Source: Dendrobium chrysotoxum (taxonomy: Eukaryota > Streptophyta > Magnoliopsida > Asparagales > Orchidaceae). From it: DNA of 64,000 bases. The stretch lies in NCBI GenBank assembly GCA_019925795.1, contig CM034311.1, positions 44,611,374-44,675,373 of the forward strand. Direction: 5' to 3'. Shown one piece after another: positions 22,785 to 34,506 of the stretch. The translations under genes and the position numbers were made by a program. Position 1 is the first letter of the stretch; each line of letters begins with the position of its first letter. The notes under the pieces were generated by a model. The model made no database searches. It was not told where the DNA came from and worked only from the letters and a program-made list of their open reading frames with translations.

Positions 22785-24820
22785 TTTATTTTATTTCTGG
22801 AGTTCTCAAATCCCTATAGGGGCAAGCCCCTATAATTAATTACATCTTAGGAGAGATACTCCTAAAAAAACTCTCGATTAAAGCAGTGATTTCATACCCT
22901 TCGATTACAAAGTGGAAGACAATGAAAGGAATATGAAATTTTTAAGGAGAAAGCTCAACATTGAACAGTCCTTAGCGAGTCAAAGGAGGAAAAGTAGGAG
23001 GTGCCGGATTCTGATAAGCTCAGAGGAAACCTCAGTCTACCTTATGTTGGGCTTTATATTTTATGAGAAAAATTTCGTGTTTAAGTTGACATTTTATTAG
23101 AAATTTAGGATTATATTCCCAGAGGGTGAGGACTTAAGATTTAAAAATCTGCCTCATAACCTAAAATTAAATTGAGTACTACAAAATAGTGACCTGAGCC
23201 TATCTGATGAAGTGCAAATCTGGACTTACCCCGGCCTGGATTGGGGAGCCAGCTAACCACCTAGGCGCTTTAAAACTATGTGTCCAGTCTCTTTATGAAA
23301 GATGGGTAGGGACGTTGCTTAAGTTTTGAGAAATTGAGGCCGACATCTAAGACAGATCCTAATTAGCCCTTTTACTTATATAGGGTAAATGATGCCTGAG
23401 AGCGTAATGCAATTAAAATTTTAAGCTCTTTTAATTTGTATCTAATGTAATGCATGCTAATTGACTCGAATGTATAAAATGATTTATGAAGCAGTTTTAA
23501 AATCAGTCTTAGAAAATAGATTTTCCCTAGAGATTGCACAACATCCCCTTGACAGAACTGCATCCTGATAGGTCAGGTGGTCTGCCAGAACCCGTAGATG
23601 GGGAGGTGCCTAACAAGGAAGAGAAAGTAATAACATGCTTATGCTGACTCTCGACGATCCCGAGCTTACTTCTTAGATCGTTAGAGTTACTATGTGAGCC
23701 TAAAAATTTTATTTAAATTTCGAGTAGAAAATATTTTATCGTGTCCTTACGAAAAAAAATTCTGATCGTATCCAGGCTAAAACAAAATACGGCATGCAAG
23801 AATCCTAAAAAAACTACTGTGCAAATAATGTAAATAATCAAATTAAATTATCTAAAAATATAATGTCCAGATTCCATTTGGCAAGTGCCATTTTACTTAC
23901 AATCTAGGGTCTACTGAAAACTAAAGTGGCCGGGTACCACTGACAACAAACCCGGATTCTAATCCTATAACTGACGCAAGTGATGTTGAAATGGGATATC
24001 TCTTCTTTTCTTCACTTCTTCGTCTTCTCTCCTTTGTCTTTTTTTCCTTTATCTTCTTTCCTTCTACGAGCTCCTTGCGTTCGTCGGGTCTGGATATTTA
24101 AATGAAAAGAAATTCGTCCCTGAAGGGGTAGTTTCTTTTCCCTTTGGACATTAAAATCACCCTAGCTTGGCTTTCCAAATAGAAAAGAATATTCCCCTAA
24201 GAGGTATTCTTTTCTCTTTGGATTCCAAGTTAGGTGTGATATCCCAATTTCAAATCACTTTCACTTTACAAATCTTTTTTAAACACACTTACATTACAAC
24301 TCAGATAAAAAGAAAATTTAGACCACCTACAAGATTATCCTAAGCAGTTTATAAAAAATTTCATCCCAAGCAGTTATATATTTGTATTTAAATTAAACTC
24401 ATCAGTCACACTTGGCCATACTCTTTAAATTTTAATGGGGTTTTAGTATTTCATGCATGCAGAAACTTTTGTCAGTTTAAATCTTCAATTTGCCCCCTTT
24501 GATTTAGCCCTGCACGAGCATGGCCACCTGTAGAAAATTCTGTGAGCATCCAGATCGTTCCTAATCTAGGGGTAATTTATCGCTCATCACACCAATTCTC
24601 AAACCACAGGAATGAATAAATAAACAAACACATCAATAATTTTACAACCAGCATGCAATAAAAACTACGAGAAAGCCCGTAACACAACAGCAAGAAAGTA
24701 AACATCGGCCTAACCTAGAGCTAAAGTCGGTTATCCTATCAAACAGATCTAAGTGTGTGCAGTAGGCTGTGTGGCCTAGATATATCCTGAGTTTAGTTAT
24801 TGATTGAAGTTTTCTAGTTG
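22785..24820. other. Insertion interior with gypsy-LTR-like motifs
   Basis: 22790-22890 matches LTR-type motifs elsewhere in the window (AGGGGCAAGCCCCTATAATT, CTCTCGATTAAAG). 24530-24600 contains AGAAAATTCTGTGAGCATCC and TCGCTCATCACACC, resembling the LTR-like sequences at 51.7 and 52.8 kb. 24090-24240 has two related AAAAGAAATTC/AAAAGAATATTC blocks. No coding sequence is supported. Confidence 0.45.
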
Positions 24821-24829
24821 ATTGAATTT

Positions 24830-25400
24830 AGTTTGTTGAAAGGTCAGAAGGGGTTTTGTGTTCAAATTTTAGTTTTAATGTCTTTAATATTTTTGGGGTT
24901 CAGTTTAGATCAAATTTTAATTTTTAAAGTTGATTAATATGATTGGTTCTTTAGTGTATTTTGATTAACAATATTTTTTTTTTCATATTTAGATTATTAA
25001 ATTAATGATTTGTTGAATATTTAATATTTATTAGATTTTTAGTGATTTATTAAATTTTTTAATGTTTTATTGAATTTTAAATCATTTAGTGAAATTTTAA
25101 TTGATTTATTAAATTGTTAATGATTTATTGAATCTTTAAAGATTTTATTTAACTCTTAATAGTTTATTGGATTTTCAGATTTATTATTATTACTATTATT
25201 ATTATTCAATTGACTATAATTTATTATTTAACCTCCTTTTAAATTTTATTTAGGATTTATCTGTTTAATTTGTTACAAAATTTTATTGGTTTTTCAATTT
25301 TTATTTAATCGTTTATAATTTTTGATATTTCAACATTTATATGTTATCTGATTGATTGAAATTTTTATTTCTTAAATATTGATTTATTATTTAAGTTTGA
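24830..25400. repeat. Degenerate A/T-rich short-period repeat
   Basis: Repeated phrases of the type AATGATTTATTGAATTTT and AGTGATTTATTAAATTTT recur about every 25-35 bases, especially at 25010-25160. No gene is present. A similar A/T-rich phrase set occurs at 28770-29340 in the same insertion and at 54060-54700. Confidence 0.5.
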
Positions 25401-26110
25401 TTGAGGTTACGTATAATAGTGTATATACTAATCCTAAGGTAAAGTGTCACTAACTTTTTTTATGTTTTGTGTTCCTATCCTAAAGTGTGCATGCATCCTA
25501 AGTCTAAGTTTTCTAAGACTCAGTCCTTAATTTTTATCCTTAAATGTCACTAATATTATATGGGATGAAAAGTTTGTTATCTCTAACCCTTTGGACATTG
25601 TGCAAGTGTAGAGAGGTTTAAGGATCTAAAATAAAATAAAAATAATCCTAATAAAATTGAAGTTATTATAGGGACATAAAGGGAAGGGGTTCGCATAAAT
25701 CACACCAATGGCTTCCTAGGGGCTTTCTAAGTTTTAAGAAAACTTACAACACCAGGGGTTATGACCCGATAGTTTCCGCCCGTAGCACCTCTACCCGGTT
25801 GGATAGAGGCAACTGACGCCATTGTCTCTTATTCTTTTGTTTATTTTGATCGGTACCGTTCCTCGTAGTTCATGCAAATAAAGAGAATAAAAAAGAGAAT
25901 TAGAAGCACATTTAGTAATTAAAATTGAAATACTTGCAAAATCTAATTTAAATCCAAACGTACCTTTTTTCGGGCTTAGAGATCGGTTCGGTTGATTGCC
26001 TTTTGAACTTTTCACTTTTAAGAGCATACTTTATATCTTTCCAACATTCACCTCGAGGCACAAGAAAGGGGAAGAAGAAGAAAAAGAGAGAGAGGTAGAG
26101 AGAAAGAGAG
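25401..26110. other. Insertion interior, unassigned
   Basis: A gene-free stretch of the 7.2-kb insertion. A more GC-rich patch near 25740-25870 and a purine-rich tract at 26060-26110 (GGGGAAGAAGAAGAAAAAGA) are the only visible structure. Confidence 0.4.
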
Positions 26111-26129
26111 CTTTTGATTTTCAACACTT

Positions 26130-27310
26130 TCATTTTACACAAGCTTTATTTCTCACAATCTAACCCTTTCTTTTCATTTTTCTCACATTTTCACCTTTCA
26201 AGACATACACATGTCAACTTTCTAAAAAAATCACACACACTTCTCACAAACATTTTTCATATACTTTTCAAAACATACATTTCATCTTTCAAAACACTTC
26301 AATTCCCAAAATGCACATATTTCATTTTTCAAAATTCATGCATTTCACTACTTCAAAGTTCATACACTTTGTTATTCAAAACACTTATACACTTCATCTT
26401 TCAACAATCAAACATTTCACTTTTCAAAACACTTCATTTCACTACACATTTCACTTCACTTTTCTATGCATACTTGATACGCTCCTAATACACAAATACG
26501 TTTTACAAACTTTAAACATTTCACTATTACACATTTACATATTTCATATTTTAAAACATACACCTTTCGTCTTCCAAAGATCACACAATCACCTTTTAAA
26601 GCATACACTTGTCATTTCTTAATTTGTGCACAAAGAACACTCTCCAAAGCACACACACACTTTTCAAAATAAGCATGCTTTACTTTCAAAATACACATGA
26701 TTTACTTTCAAAATCTACACATCTCAACATTTGAAGTTTACACTCGTTATCAATCAAAGCATTTCACCTTTCCAACATATACCATGTTCACTCATTTCAA
26801 TCTCCAACCCATATATGATTCACTCTCTAAAATTTCCATCACTCAATTTTAACATACACACTTTCCAAAACACACACAAGTTCCACTACATATATACAAA
26901 CTCCCCAATTTCCAACAAATCATATACCCCTCAACATAGACATCTCACTTTCAACATAAGCACTTTTTAAAACACCTTTCCCTTCAATTTCAACACTTTC
27001 ACTTTTCACAAAACATACACTTTTCCACTTTTCAAATCATATACCTCTTTTATCACTTTTCAGAAACTCCCATGGCTCACATTTAATATACACACTTTTC
27101 AAAACCGTTTCACTTTTCATAACATACACTTTCACTTTTCACTCTCTTGCACATTTCGCTTTCACAACTCATACAATTCCCAACACATTTCATTTTTCCA
27201 AAATTCCCACATCTCACCTCTCAAAGCAATCTAACTTTCACTTTTTCACTCTTTCGTACACTTTGTTTTTCAACACATACTTTTCTCTTAACAATCACTC
27301 GCTTCTACAA
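26130..27310. repeat. 1.2-kb pyrimidine-rich degenerate repeat (CATTTCACTTTTCAAAACATACAC-like)
   Basis: Words such as CATTTCACTTTTCAAAAC, CATACACTTTTC and AAAACACA recur dozens of times with variable spacing. The + strand is strongly T/C/A biased and poor in G. Open frames here (26114-26488, 26311-26622) only translate the repeat and are not genes. The next ~500 bases lose the pattern. Confidence 0.75.
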
Positions 27311-28386
27311 ACACTAGCCTAGGTAGTGTGAAGCGTGTCAAAGAGAAATTTTGGGATTTTAAAATCTAACTGTTTTGATAAATCCCATTTCAATCCTATT
27401 ATTGCTTGAATCTAAGATTTAACAAATCACACCATTCATAAGATTTAATGGATTTAAGGATTTCTTGTTCTCACCAAACCTTAAATTCTGAAACACATAG
27501 GTAAACAGTTTATCAAACTTATTTTAACAATTTTCATGTCAAATAGTTCTAAGATTTTAATCTTCTCAAGTTTTATTAAATCGAAGTTATACGATTTACT
27601 AAATCTTACCTAAGTTTAATCTTAATTATACCCAAACAACATAATAAACAAGCCTTTATCCCATTCTCCAATATTTATTGTCACAATAATTCAGAAAAGG
27701 TATGCTATAATGAATTATAAACATGTTTCCCATGCAATTAAAAGAGTCGAGGCTCCAACTTAGAAACTTAGAATGATAAAAAAATATTTTTTATAAAGGG
27801 AACACAAGTGCAGTTTTTTTTTTTTTTTTTTAAGATTTTAAAGCATTATGTTAATTACTATCATGTAATTAAGAAATAATAGAGAATAAGACAAGCAAAA
27901 TGTCTACAACATCTTAATACAACACAGTAAAAGAATATGAGACATCTAGAAATCTTTTCCAAAACGACAATGCTCACTGATTCCCCAAAGAATGTTTTAC
28001 AGATTTCTAATGGGAAAAAAAAAAATTATCATTACTTCTTTCTGGACTTTGAGAAGGCGGCAATAATAACTTTCCTCTTCAAAACAAAATTTCGAAATAC
28101 AAAGTCATATAGAAAAAAAATGCAACTATTTGATTTTGAGAAACAGAAATCATTTTAAATAGTTGCTGTAATTATATCAAAGGAAGAGGGAGGGGTAGCT
28201 TATTTTTATGTGAAATTAAAAGGAATGGTTTATTATTCTTGCAAACAATAAAGAAGAAGAGGAACAAAGTACCTGCATGTAACAGAGATGAAAACGAGAG
28301 CAAGGGATTTCGCACGAACAGGAAGAAGGAAAAAAAAAGGATTCCTCTCTTCTCCCTCTTTTTTAATTATTTTTGCTTTTTTTTTT
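27311..28386. other. Insertion interior, unassigned
   Basis: AT-rich sequence without a supported gene. It includes an 18-base T run near 27815-27832 and a related phrase set around TTTAAAATCTAAC...AATCCTATTATTG (27358-27420). A weak open frame at 27937-28158 has no family signature. Confidence 0.4.
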
Positions 28387-28387
28387 A

Positions 28388-28590
28388 AGGCCTAGTTTGA
28401 TTGGACGTTTTTGGTACTTATTCTTTTTAAAACGGTAAAACCTCGTTCCCAATAACACCATTCTTTTTATTTTTCTGCTGTTTTGAAAAAGCTTTTTATT
28501 TATGCTTCTCCGTTAGAAAATTCCTTTCTCTGAACCGATATTTCTTAAAACTACCTTTTATAAAAGTACCAAATAACCAAACGAAGCCTA
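28388..28590. mobile_element. MITE-like foldback (~200 bp)
   Basis: Imperfect inverted ends: AGGCCTAGTTTGATTGG then TTTTTGGTACTT at the left, and AAAAGTACC then AATAACCAAACGAAGCCT at the right. There is no coding content. It lies inside the 7.2-kb insertion. Target duplication is unclear. Confidence 0.55.
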
Positions 28591-29494
28591 AGACGTGCAC
28601 CAAACGGTGCTTTAGAACTGCCACCCCATGCTAGAGATCGTGCAAAAGGGCCTATATGGTCAACTGAATCATTCCATGCATCTCTTCACCATGCTTTTAG
28701 TTAATTTAGTAAAGTCTTATATAACTATAATAAAAACTAAAATGAATAGAATTCATTTCAATAACCAACTGGACTAATCAAATTGAGTTAGCCTAAATTT
28801 AATTTAAATTATTTTTTTATTTTTATTTATTTATTATTATTATTTTTAATTTAGTTGGTGTTTTATAATTCGATCAAATTAATTGATATGGGCTTTTTAA
28901 TTTTAGTTTATCAGATTAATTGAACATTATTCATTTTTAGTTAAACTTTTATTAAATTGATTAGTATATTTTAGATTTAATTGAACCTTACTAAAATTAT
29001 TGTTGAATTAAAGTCAAGTCCAAACAACTCGAAGTGGCTCAATTGACACCAATTTAGTTCGGAATGGTTCAAAATTGGATAATTTTGATTTAGTTGATGT
29101 CGATTTGATCAAATTAGGTTCGCTTAATGTCAAATTTGATGAATTTGGTTTTGATTGACTTCAAATGGCTTGATTTGATTTGGAATGAATTACAAGGCCG
29201 AGTCAACTTAAATTAGTCTCGTGTTGATTTGCATCGCAAAGTTCAATTTAAAGAAGTCGATTTGAGATGAGTCGATTTGGATCGAATTGGGTTTGATTAA
29301 CTTTAATTTTGATGAATTTAAATTTTATTAACTTTACATGGCTTGATTTAGGTCAAATTGGGAGGTCGAGTCGATGTTACGTCATTAGGCATCCTCCTAA
29401 GGGAAGTCCTAGAGATGATGTTTACACTAGGCTACGAAGACATAGGTGCTAAAGTTGAGTTTGGGAAAATTGATCTCGAATAATGAGGTCAACA
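28591..29494. other. A/T-rich end of the 7.2-kb insertion
   Basis: Repeated phrases of the type TTGATTTGATCAAATTGGTT occur over 28770-29350, then a less repetitive 100 bases lead to the CA terminus at 29494. No gene is supported. Confidence 0.45.
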
Positions 29495-31860
29495 AACCCT
29501 ACTTGCAAAAGAAATGAATTTTACTTTCCAACCCTCAAGTAAAACAGAAATTCTGCTCAGTAGGGGTTGCACGTGAGAAATTTTAAGCCTATTGGAAGAT
29601 ATGGGAAGCCCTAAGTAGATAAGAGATGAATCTACTTGAGCAATGCCAAGAATATCACTGATATGGGATGCATCCATAACATTTTTTGAGAAGAGGATAG
29701 AACTTTTGGCAGGGTTAGCATGGAGACCTAAGGCAACAGTGAATTGCTAGAGGGAAAGATTTAAACAGGTAGCATTATGAGCGTAGGCAAGTCCAAAAAC
29801 AAGCAAGTCATCAGCATTCACCAAGTGGTTAAGTTCAAAGCCATTAATATTTAAGCCCAGAAAAGGAGAAGAATGAGGAGTAGCCTGAAAACATCAAGAC
29901 AAAGCGTCCATGACAATGCAGAAAAGTAACGGGGAAAGAGGGCAACCTTGCCACAGACCAGAGGTGGCTTTTAAAAACCCTTCAAGAGACCCATTGAGGT
30001 AATGGAAAAATGATCATTCATAATGCAGCCTTTGATCCATTTAATGAAAAGATTCGGGAAACATTTTTGCCTCAACCTATTAAGAAGGAATTCATGAGAA
30101 ACCGAGCTAAACGCCTTTCTAATGTCCAGCTTTGTGCAAAACAGTTGATTTGAGGTGTTAAATTCTTTGAGAATCTCGGAGGCAAGGATAATATTATTTG
30201 AGGAACACCTTTTGGCAATGAAACCAGCTTGACTATCATGAATGTTGTCTGGTAAGATTAATTTTAGCCTATTGGCAATCAGTTTGGCCACAATTTTACA
30301 GAAGACATTGCAGAGACAGATATGCCTAAAATCCTTAATATCAGAGGCATGAGAGCACTTAGGAATGAGAGTGATAGCTGTAGCTTTAGCTTCTTTAGGA
30401 AGAGAGCTAGTGGAGAAGAAGTTTTTAACTGCATTACAAACTTGTAAACCAATGATGTGCCAGGAATGTTTATAGAAAGAAAAGGAGAAGCCATCGAGAC
30501 CCAGAGCAGAAGAGGATTGCCCAGCAAATACAAAAGACTTAATTTCCTCATTAGAAACAGAGGCCACCAGCGAATTGAGGAGGTGCGAAGGAATAAGCTT
30601 TCCCGCTGGAATGTTGTAATAGGAGGCATTGGAAGGTTTGGGAGCATTGAAAAGCTCCTTAAAATGATTAGTAATAGCTTCCGTAATGTCGGGAGAAGAG
30701 GTGGAAATCCCGGTAGGAGTAACAATCTCCTTAATGACATTCCTGTTTTTCCTAGATTTAAGCTTAGCATAAAGGAAGCCAAGGTCATCTTCCCCATTGG
30801 ATAGCCAAAGGGGCTTTGCTCTTTGAGAAATCCAAGAGGACCAAGAGGCTTGTAAGTTAGATAAATGCTCATTAATACTCTTTAGAGAAGCATTTAAGGA
30901 ATGGTCAAGCGGTTCCAGTTGAAGATCAGAAAGACACTGATGCTGAAGATTTTTTAACTCCAAGATGGAGTTAGATAAATAGTTAGAGGAAGCCCAAACC
31001 TTACATTTAAGAGCCTTTTTCAGAACTTGCAACCGGTGGCAGAAGGAAGCTATAGGACTTCCAGTGGTCGGACAATCAAAAGAAAAATCTCATCCCAGAA
31101 ATCTTTCAAGTAAACCCAATAATTTTTTTAACATAAACCTAGTAAAAATAGATTTGACAGGAGAAGCCATCATGATCAGAGGAGAATGATCAAAGCCTGA
31201 TGGAGAAGCAATCCTGTAATAGGCTGACAGGAAAAAATCAAGAAAAACAGAGTTAACCAAAGCCCTATCCAACTTGATATGTATGGGATTATCCACCCTT
31301 TGATTGAACCAAGTATAGAAGAATCCAATCGAGGCCAGATCTTGTAAACCACAATAAAAAATCACATTATTTAGTTCTCCAAACCTACTAGCAGGCAAAG
31401 GAATGTTGTCTGCTTCCTCAAAGTCAAACCTGCAACAGTTAAAGTCACCCAAAATAATCCAAGGCTGAGAAGAGCCCGACATAATCTCCCTTAAGGAATT
31501 CCAAAGGGACCTCTTATCTTCTGCATTGTTGGCAGCATAAATAACAGAAAGGAGAACTGGGGGGAGGAACCCACAGAGAGCGTACCATGTATGATTTGAG
31601 AAGAAAGAAAATGAGAGAAAGAGAATGGAGCAGAGTCCCATTTCAACCAGATTCTACCAGGGGTAGAGCAATTGAAATTGTTACAGTTACTTTCATTATC
31701 AAATAGTAGATACGAGTTAATGAACCAAGGGTCTGAATCGACAGGCTTATGAATGTTGTCCTCTAAAATGTAAAGAAGCTTCAAATTATAAGAGAAAATA
31801 AGGTCTTTACAAGCTCTCACCTTCTCCGGGTTGTTAAACCCCCGAACGTTCTAGGTAGCA
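29495..31860 (-). pseudogene. LINE ORF2 5' part: endonuclease and reverse transcriptase
   Basis: The endonuclease domain lies at about 31820-31090: WIILGDFNCCRFDFEEADN, then YTWFNQR, KLDRALVN and GFDHSPL. These are the GDFN and DHSP catalytic signatures of apurinic endonuclease-like L1 enzymes. Reverse transcriptase runs from 31032: ITLIPKCSHASDIKDFRHI, QAGFIAKRCSSNNIILASE, KLDIRKAFSSVSHEFLLNRL. Beyond a stop, it continues with GCPLSP and NADDLLVFG (the Y/F-x-DD-type palm motif), then YLGLPISSNRLK and WKVKFISFASRV, where the insertion begins. Stops and frameshifts occur at about 31640, 31090, 29970 and 29890. Confidence 0.85.
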
Positions 31861-31876
31861 AAAGGGGTCAGGGACA

Positions 31877-33190
31877 TTAAATCCTAAAGGATTTTGCCTT
31901 CTTGGCATATTTGGCTTTTGAATGTTTAGCTTGAGGGGATGCTTTTGATTTTGAAGATTGTAGTTTAGTGGAGGGTAGGTCTTCAAGCAATTTATTAGAA
32001 TCCGAGGATTTATCATCACTTTGGTTACAATCAAGTGAGTCCCTATAATCTGGATTCTTCTCATGAGAGAGGGAGGAGGGTTCTTCATTTTGCAAGGAAG
32101 CAAACATATTGATTGTAGGAACTTTAGGTGGAAGCATAAGTGGGTGGGAGGAAGATTGATTCGAGGAAGAGGATTCCTTAGTAGGGGAGTTAAGGTTAGG
32201 AATCACGGGTCCTTTAAGAGTGGGAGGGTTAGAAGGCAAAAGAGGGGCCAAATCTTCAGAAATTATCTTTGTCTCTAGAGTGGCAGTAGAAGGGGGAACA
32301 AGGATAGAGGTGAGTCTTGCAGTTGGAGAGGGAGGTTTTGAGGAAGATCCCAGAATACGAGGATGAGGGTTTCTACTATTGCTCCTTCCCTGGGCTTAGA
32401 GGAAGGAGGCAAGATAGGTTTGGGGTTGGGGTTGGAAGAGCATAAGGAGAAAGGATGGAAGAGAAAGCCACAACCTTTACATCTAGTAGGTTTCCAGTCA
32501 TAATGCACCTTCAAGACCAATTCTTCCCCATCGATAATCATCGGGATTTCTTCAGGTAAAGCAGAATCTTTGGAGATTTGAACACATACTCTAGCAAAAA
32601 TGAGCTTGGATCTTTTAGCCATTAAAGAGTCAACAGTTAGAGGGACTCATATATAACTAGCAATTTTGGAGAAACCATACGGCGTCCATAAGTCCAGTGG
32701 CAAATCTAAAATTTTTATCCATAATGGGATAGAAGCTGATTCATCCCATTTTGGCTTGAATTTAGGAGACCATTTTTGGAGGATGAACAATTTTCCCAGC
32801 AGGAACCAAGGACCTTCTAACCAAACCATCTCGTAATCTTCTAGGGAAGTAAACTTCAAAAGAAAAAAACCATCCACAAGGGAAAGGAGAGAGAGAGAAA
32901 ACCTTTAAGGGTCCAAACCTTATTCATGGTGGCAAGTAGACATTCATAATAAGGACGTTGTCCAATCGAGTATCCAACTACTGAAAGAGTCCATAGAGAA
33001 GTCTCCTCTGTAAGATCTTTCGCCGAGAAGGAGAGCTTTTGGTTTGAGGAGACAACGACATAGGGAAGTCATCGAGGTTCATAATAGGAGCCAACAAATA
33101 GTTGGCATAGGAGGTAACAGGGAGAGAGGGGGGAGGACCTAGGAGAGAAGAGTTATGGAGAGGAGGGAACTCATTTGGATTAAGGGCCAT
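31877..33190 (-). pseudogene. LINE ORF1 (DUF4283 and zinc knuckle)
   Basis: It starts with MALNPNEFPPLHN at 33190. After a break near 32980, 32877-32647 encodes FLLKFTSLEDYEMVWLEGPW and LPLDLWTPYGFSKIA, a DUF4283-type RNA-binding fold. Next, 32622-32275 holds VCVQISKDS...VHYDWKPTRCKGCGFLFHP, a degenerate CCHC knuckle, followed by a Pro/Ser-rich tail to about 31877. ORF1 proteins of plant L1 elements bind the LINE RNA. Stops at about 32645 and 32978 show it is inactive. Confidence 0.75.
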
Positions 33191-33360
33191 CAGGAGAGGG
33201 AAGAAACCCTCCTTGACAGGAAAAGCCCAGAGGCTTAGCGTCCACGGGAAGGGGAGGAAGAAAACCCTAGAAAATATCTTTCGAGTATGACTCGTCGGCC
33301 TACTTCAGAAAAAGCCGAGTGCAAGTGCAGAACGATGAAGCTTTCCAGTGCGAGGTCCTA

Positions 33361-33560
33361 AGGCAAATGTACTGCATCTTGGGTAAAGTCAGATTAAGCT
33401 ATTTATTTTGACTCCAGAGAACGTTTTCCATTAATTCAGCTAACTTACTCTTATTATGAATCGAGTTGTAATGTTCACAACTGGAATAGATGATCCAATA
33501 TTATTCTTTCTATTATATTCTTCTGCTTAAGCCTTAATGCAGGTATACGATATTCTTCTT
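33361..33560. other. Junction between LINE 5' end and copia fragment
   Basis: No gene is recognised. The exact 5' end of the LINE and its target duplication could not be read. Confidence 0.35.
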
Positions 33561-34260
33561 CCTGCTAGTGTTTACAGCATTAAAAAAGTATTAACTATAA
33601 CAACTACAAATCCAAATCTATGAGGTGCCCTTCTATACCTTCGTGCCCTACAATGTTGATCCAGATCCATTCTAGCGACTTGATCTCAATCTGTCATTTT
33701 ATTTGCTTGCTCTTTTAAAATAGCTTCTTATGAATTTAAAATCTTGTTCACATAATCCACCTCCATCACCATTATTAGCACCATCTTAAACAGTAGTCCA
33801 TTTTTTGAATAATGAAATTCATTCTCATGTAAAATCACATCTCTACTTATGATGCATTTTTCATTTCCTGCTTAAGTGCATCATAATATGCATTTTAAAG
33901 CTCTAGGTTGTAATTTGTCTTATCTGGTATGTTCACATGCTACAAACCCAATAGCTTTCAAGTAGTTATAATTAGATGGATGACCTATCCAGAACTCCAT
34001 CGTAATTTTGAAACTTAGAGCTACAGAAGATCTATTGACTACTATGTCTTTAATGTTTTAGCCAAGAATTCTCTACTTAAACTAGCATCGGTCATCATGC
34101 TTCTTACCCTTTCAAGTAATGTTCTATTTATCCTTTCAGCCAAGCCATTCTATTGTGGTGTATTCACAACGATTCTATGCTTAGCCATGCCTTTTTTCTT
34201 GCAGCATCTCTAAGAAATCTGAATAATACTCAAAACTGTCATTGATTCACAGCTTCTTGA
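33560..34260 (-). pseudogene. copia integrase C-terminal fragment
   Basis: On the minus strand, 34200-34040 encodes KHRIVVNTPQ, a stop, then NGLAERINRTLLERVRSMM and TDASLSREFLAK: the end of the copia integrase core. Further down (34000-33560) the sequence decays through the linker towards RT. A directly repeated copy of the same family is at 57356-58170. The fragment is cut at 34260 by an LTR element. Confidence 0.75.
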
Positions 34261-34488
34261 TGTGGAACATCCTAGCTAATAATTTTCCTTAGGAATATTT
34301 TATCATAGTTTGTTACTAAGTTTCTAGAATGTTCTTATTAAGTCTTTAAGTATGCAAGTATTGTAGGAGGAAAGGCAATTTTATGAAATATATTTCTCCT
34401 TGAAGCTTTGAAGCTTGTGTTGTGTCTGTTTATTCCCTGGATTGGGAAATCTCTTCTTGCAGGTCCGATTCTTCTGACGATCACCACA
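34261..34488 (+). repeat. 228-bp LTR (5' LTR of an otherwise incomplete element)
   Basis: The LTR begins TGTGGAACATCC and ends GATCACCACA, followed by TGGCATCAGAGC (34495-34506), a methionine-tRNA primer-binding site. It interrupts the copia integrase fragment right after CTTCTTGA. The paralogous fragment at 57785 continues uninterrupted there, so the insertion point can be placed. No matching 3' LTR was found in the window. Confidence 0.7.
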
Positions 34489-34506
34489 TCAATTTGGCAT
34501 CAGAGC

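Larger units (their letters stand above)
22269..29494. mobile_element. 7.2-kb TG...CA insertion (giant LTR or LARD-like) in the LINE
   Basis: The insertion begins TGAGGGGGGAAAATT at 22269 and ends GAGGTCAACA at 29494. It is flanked by AACCC at 22264-22268 and 29495-29499, giving a 5-bp duplication within the LINE frame. TG...CA ends with a 5-bp duplication are LTR-retrotransposon features. No gag, protease, RT or integrase is recognisable, and no clear pair of direct LTRs or primer site was found by eye. It could be a solo giant LTR, a large non-coding derivative (LARD), or a composite. The motif at 22800-22890 (CCCTATAGGGGCAAGCCCCT) resembles gypsy LTR-type segments at 52020-52090 and 57100-57180. 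Confidence 0.75.
20611..33360 (-). mobile_element. L1-type LINE, near full length, split by a 7.2-kb insertion
   Basis: The LINE runs 5' to 3' from about 33.36 kb to 20611. ORF1 starts at 33190, ORF2 covers endonuclease and reverse transcriptase (about 31850-29495), and the 3' part (22268-20611) holds the end of the RT region and the zf-RVT domain. The two halves join exactly. Deleting 22269-29499 restores a continuous frame ISFASRV-QFLKFS across the junction. The 3' end on the minus strand is CCCCACCCCCCAAAAAAG. Many stops and frameshifts make it inactive. With the insertion removed it is about 5.5 kb. Unlike the + strand LINE at 58-63.7 kb, no RNase H domain is seen. Confidence 0.85.

Noticed and set aside
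26114..26622. Open frames of 124 and 103 codons
   Set aside because: They translate the G-poor CATTTCACTTTTCAAAAC-like repeat and have no independent coding signal.
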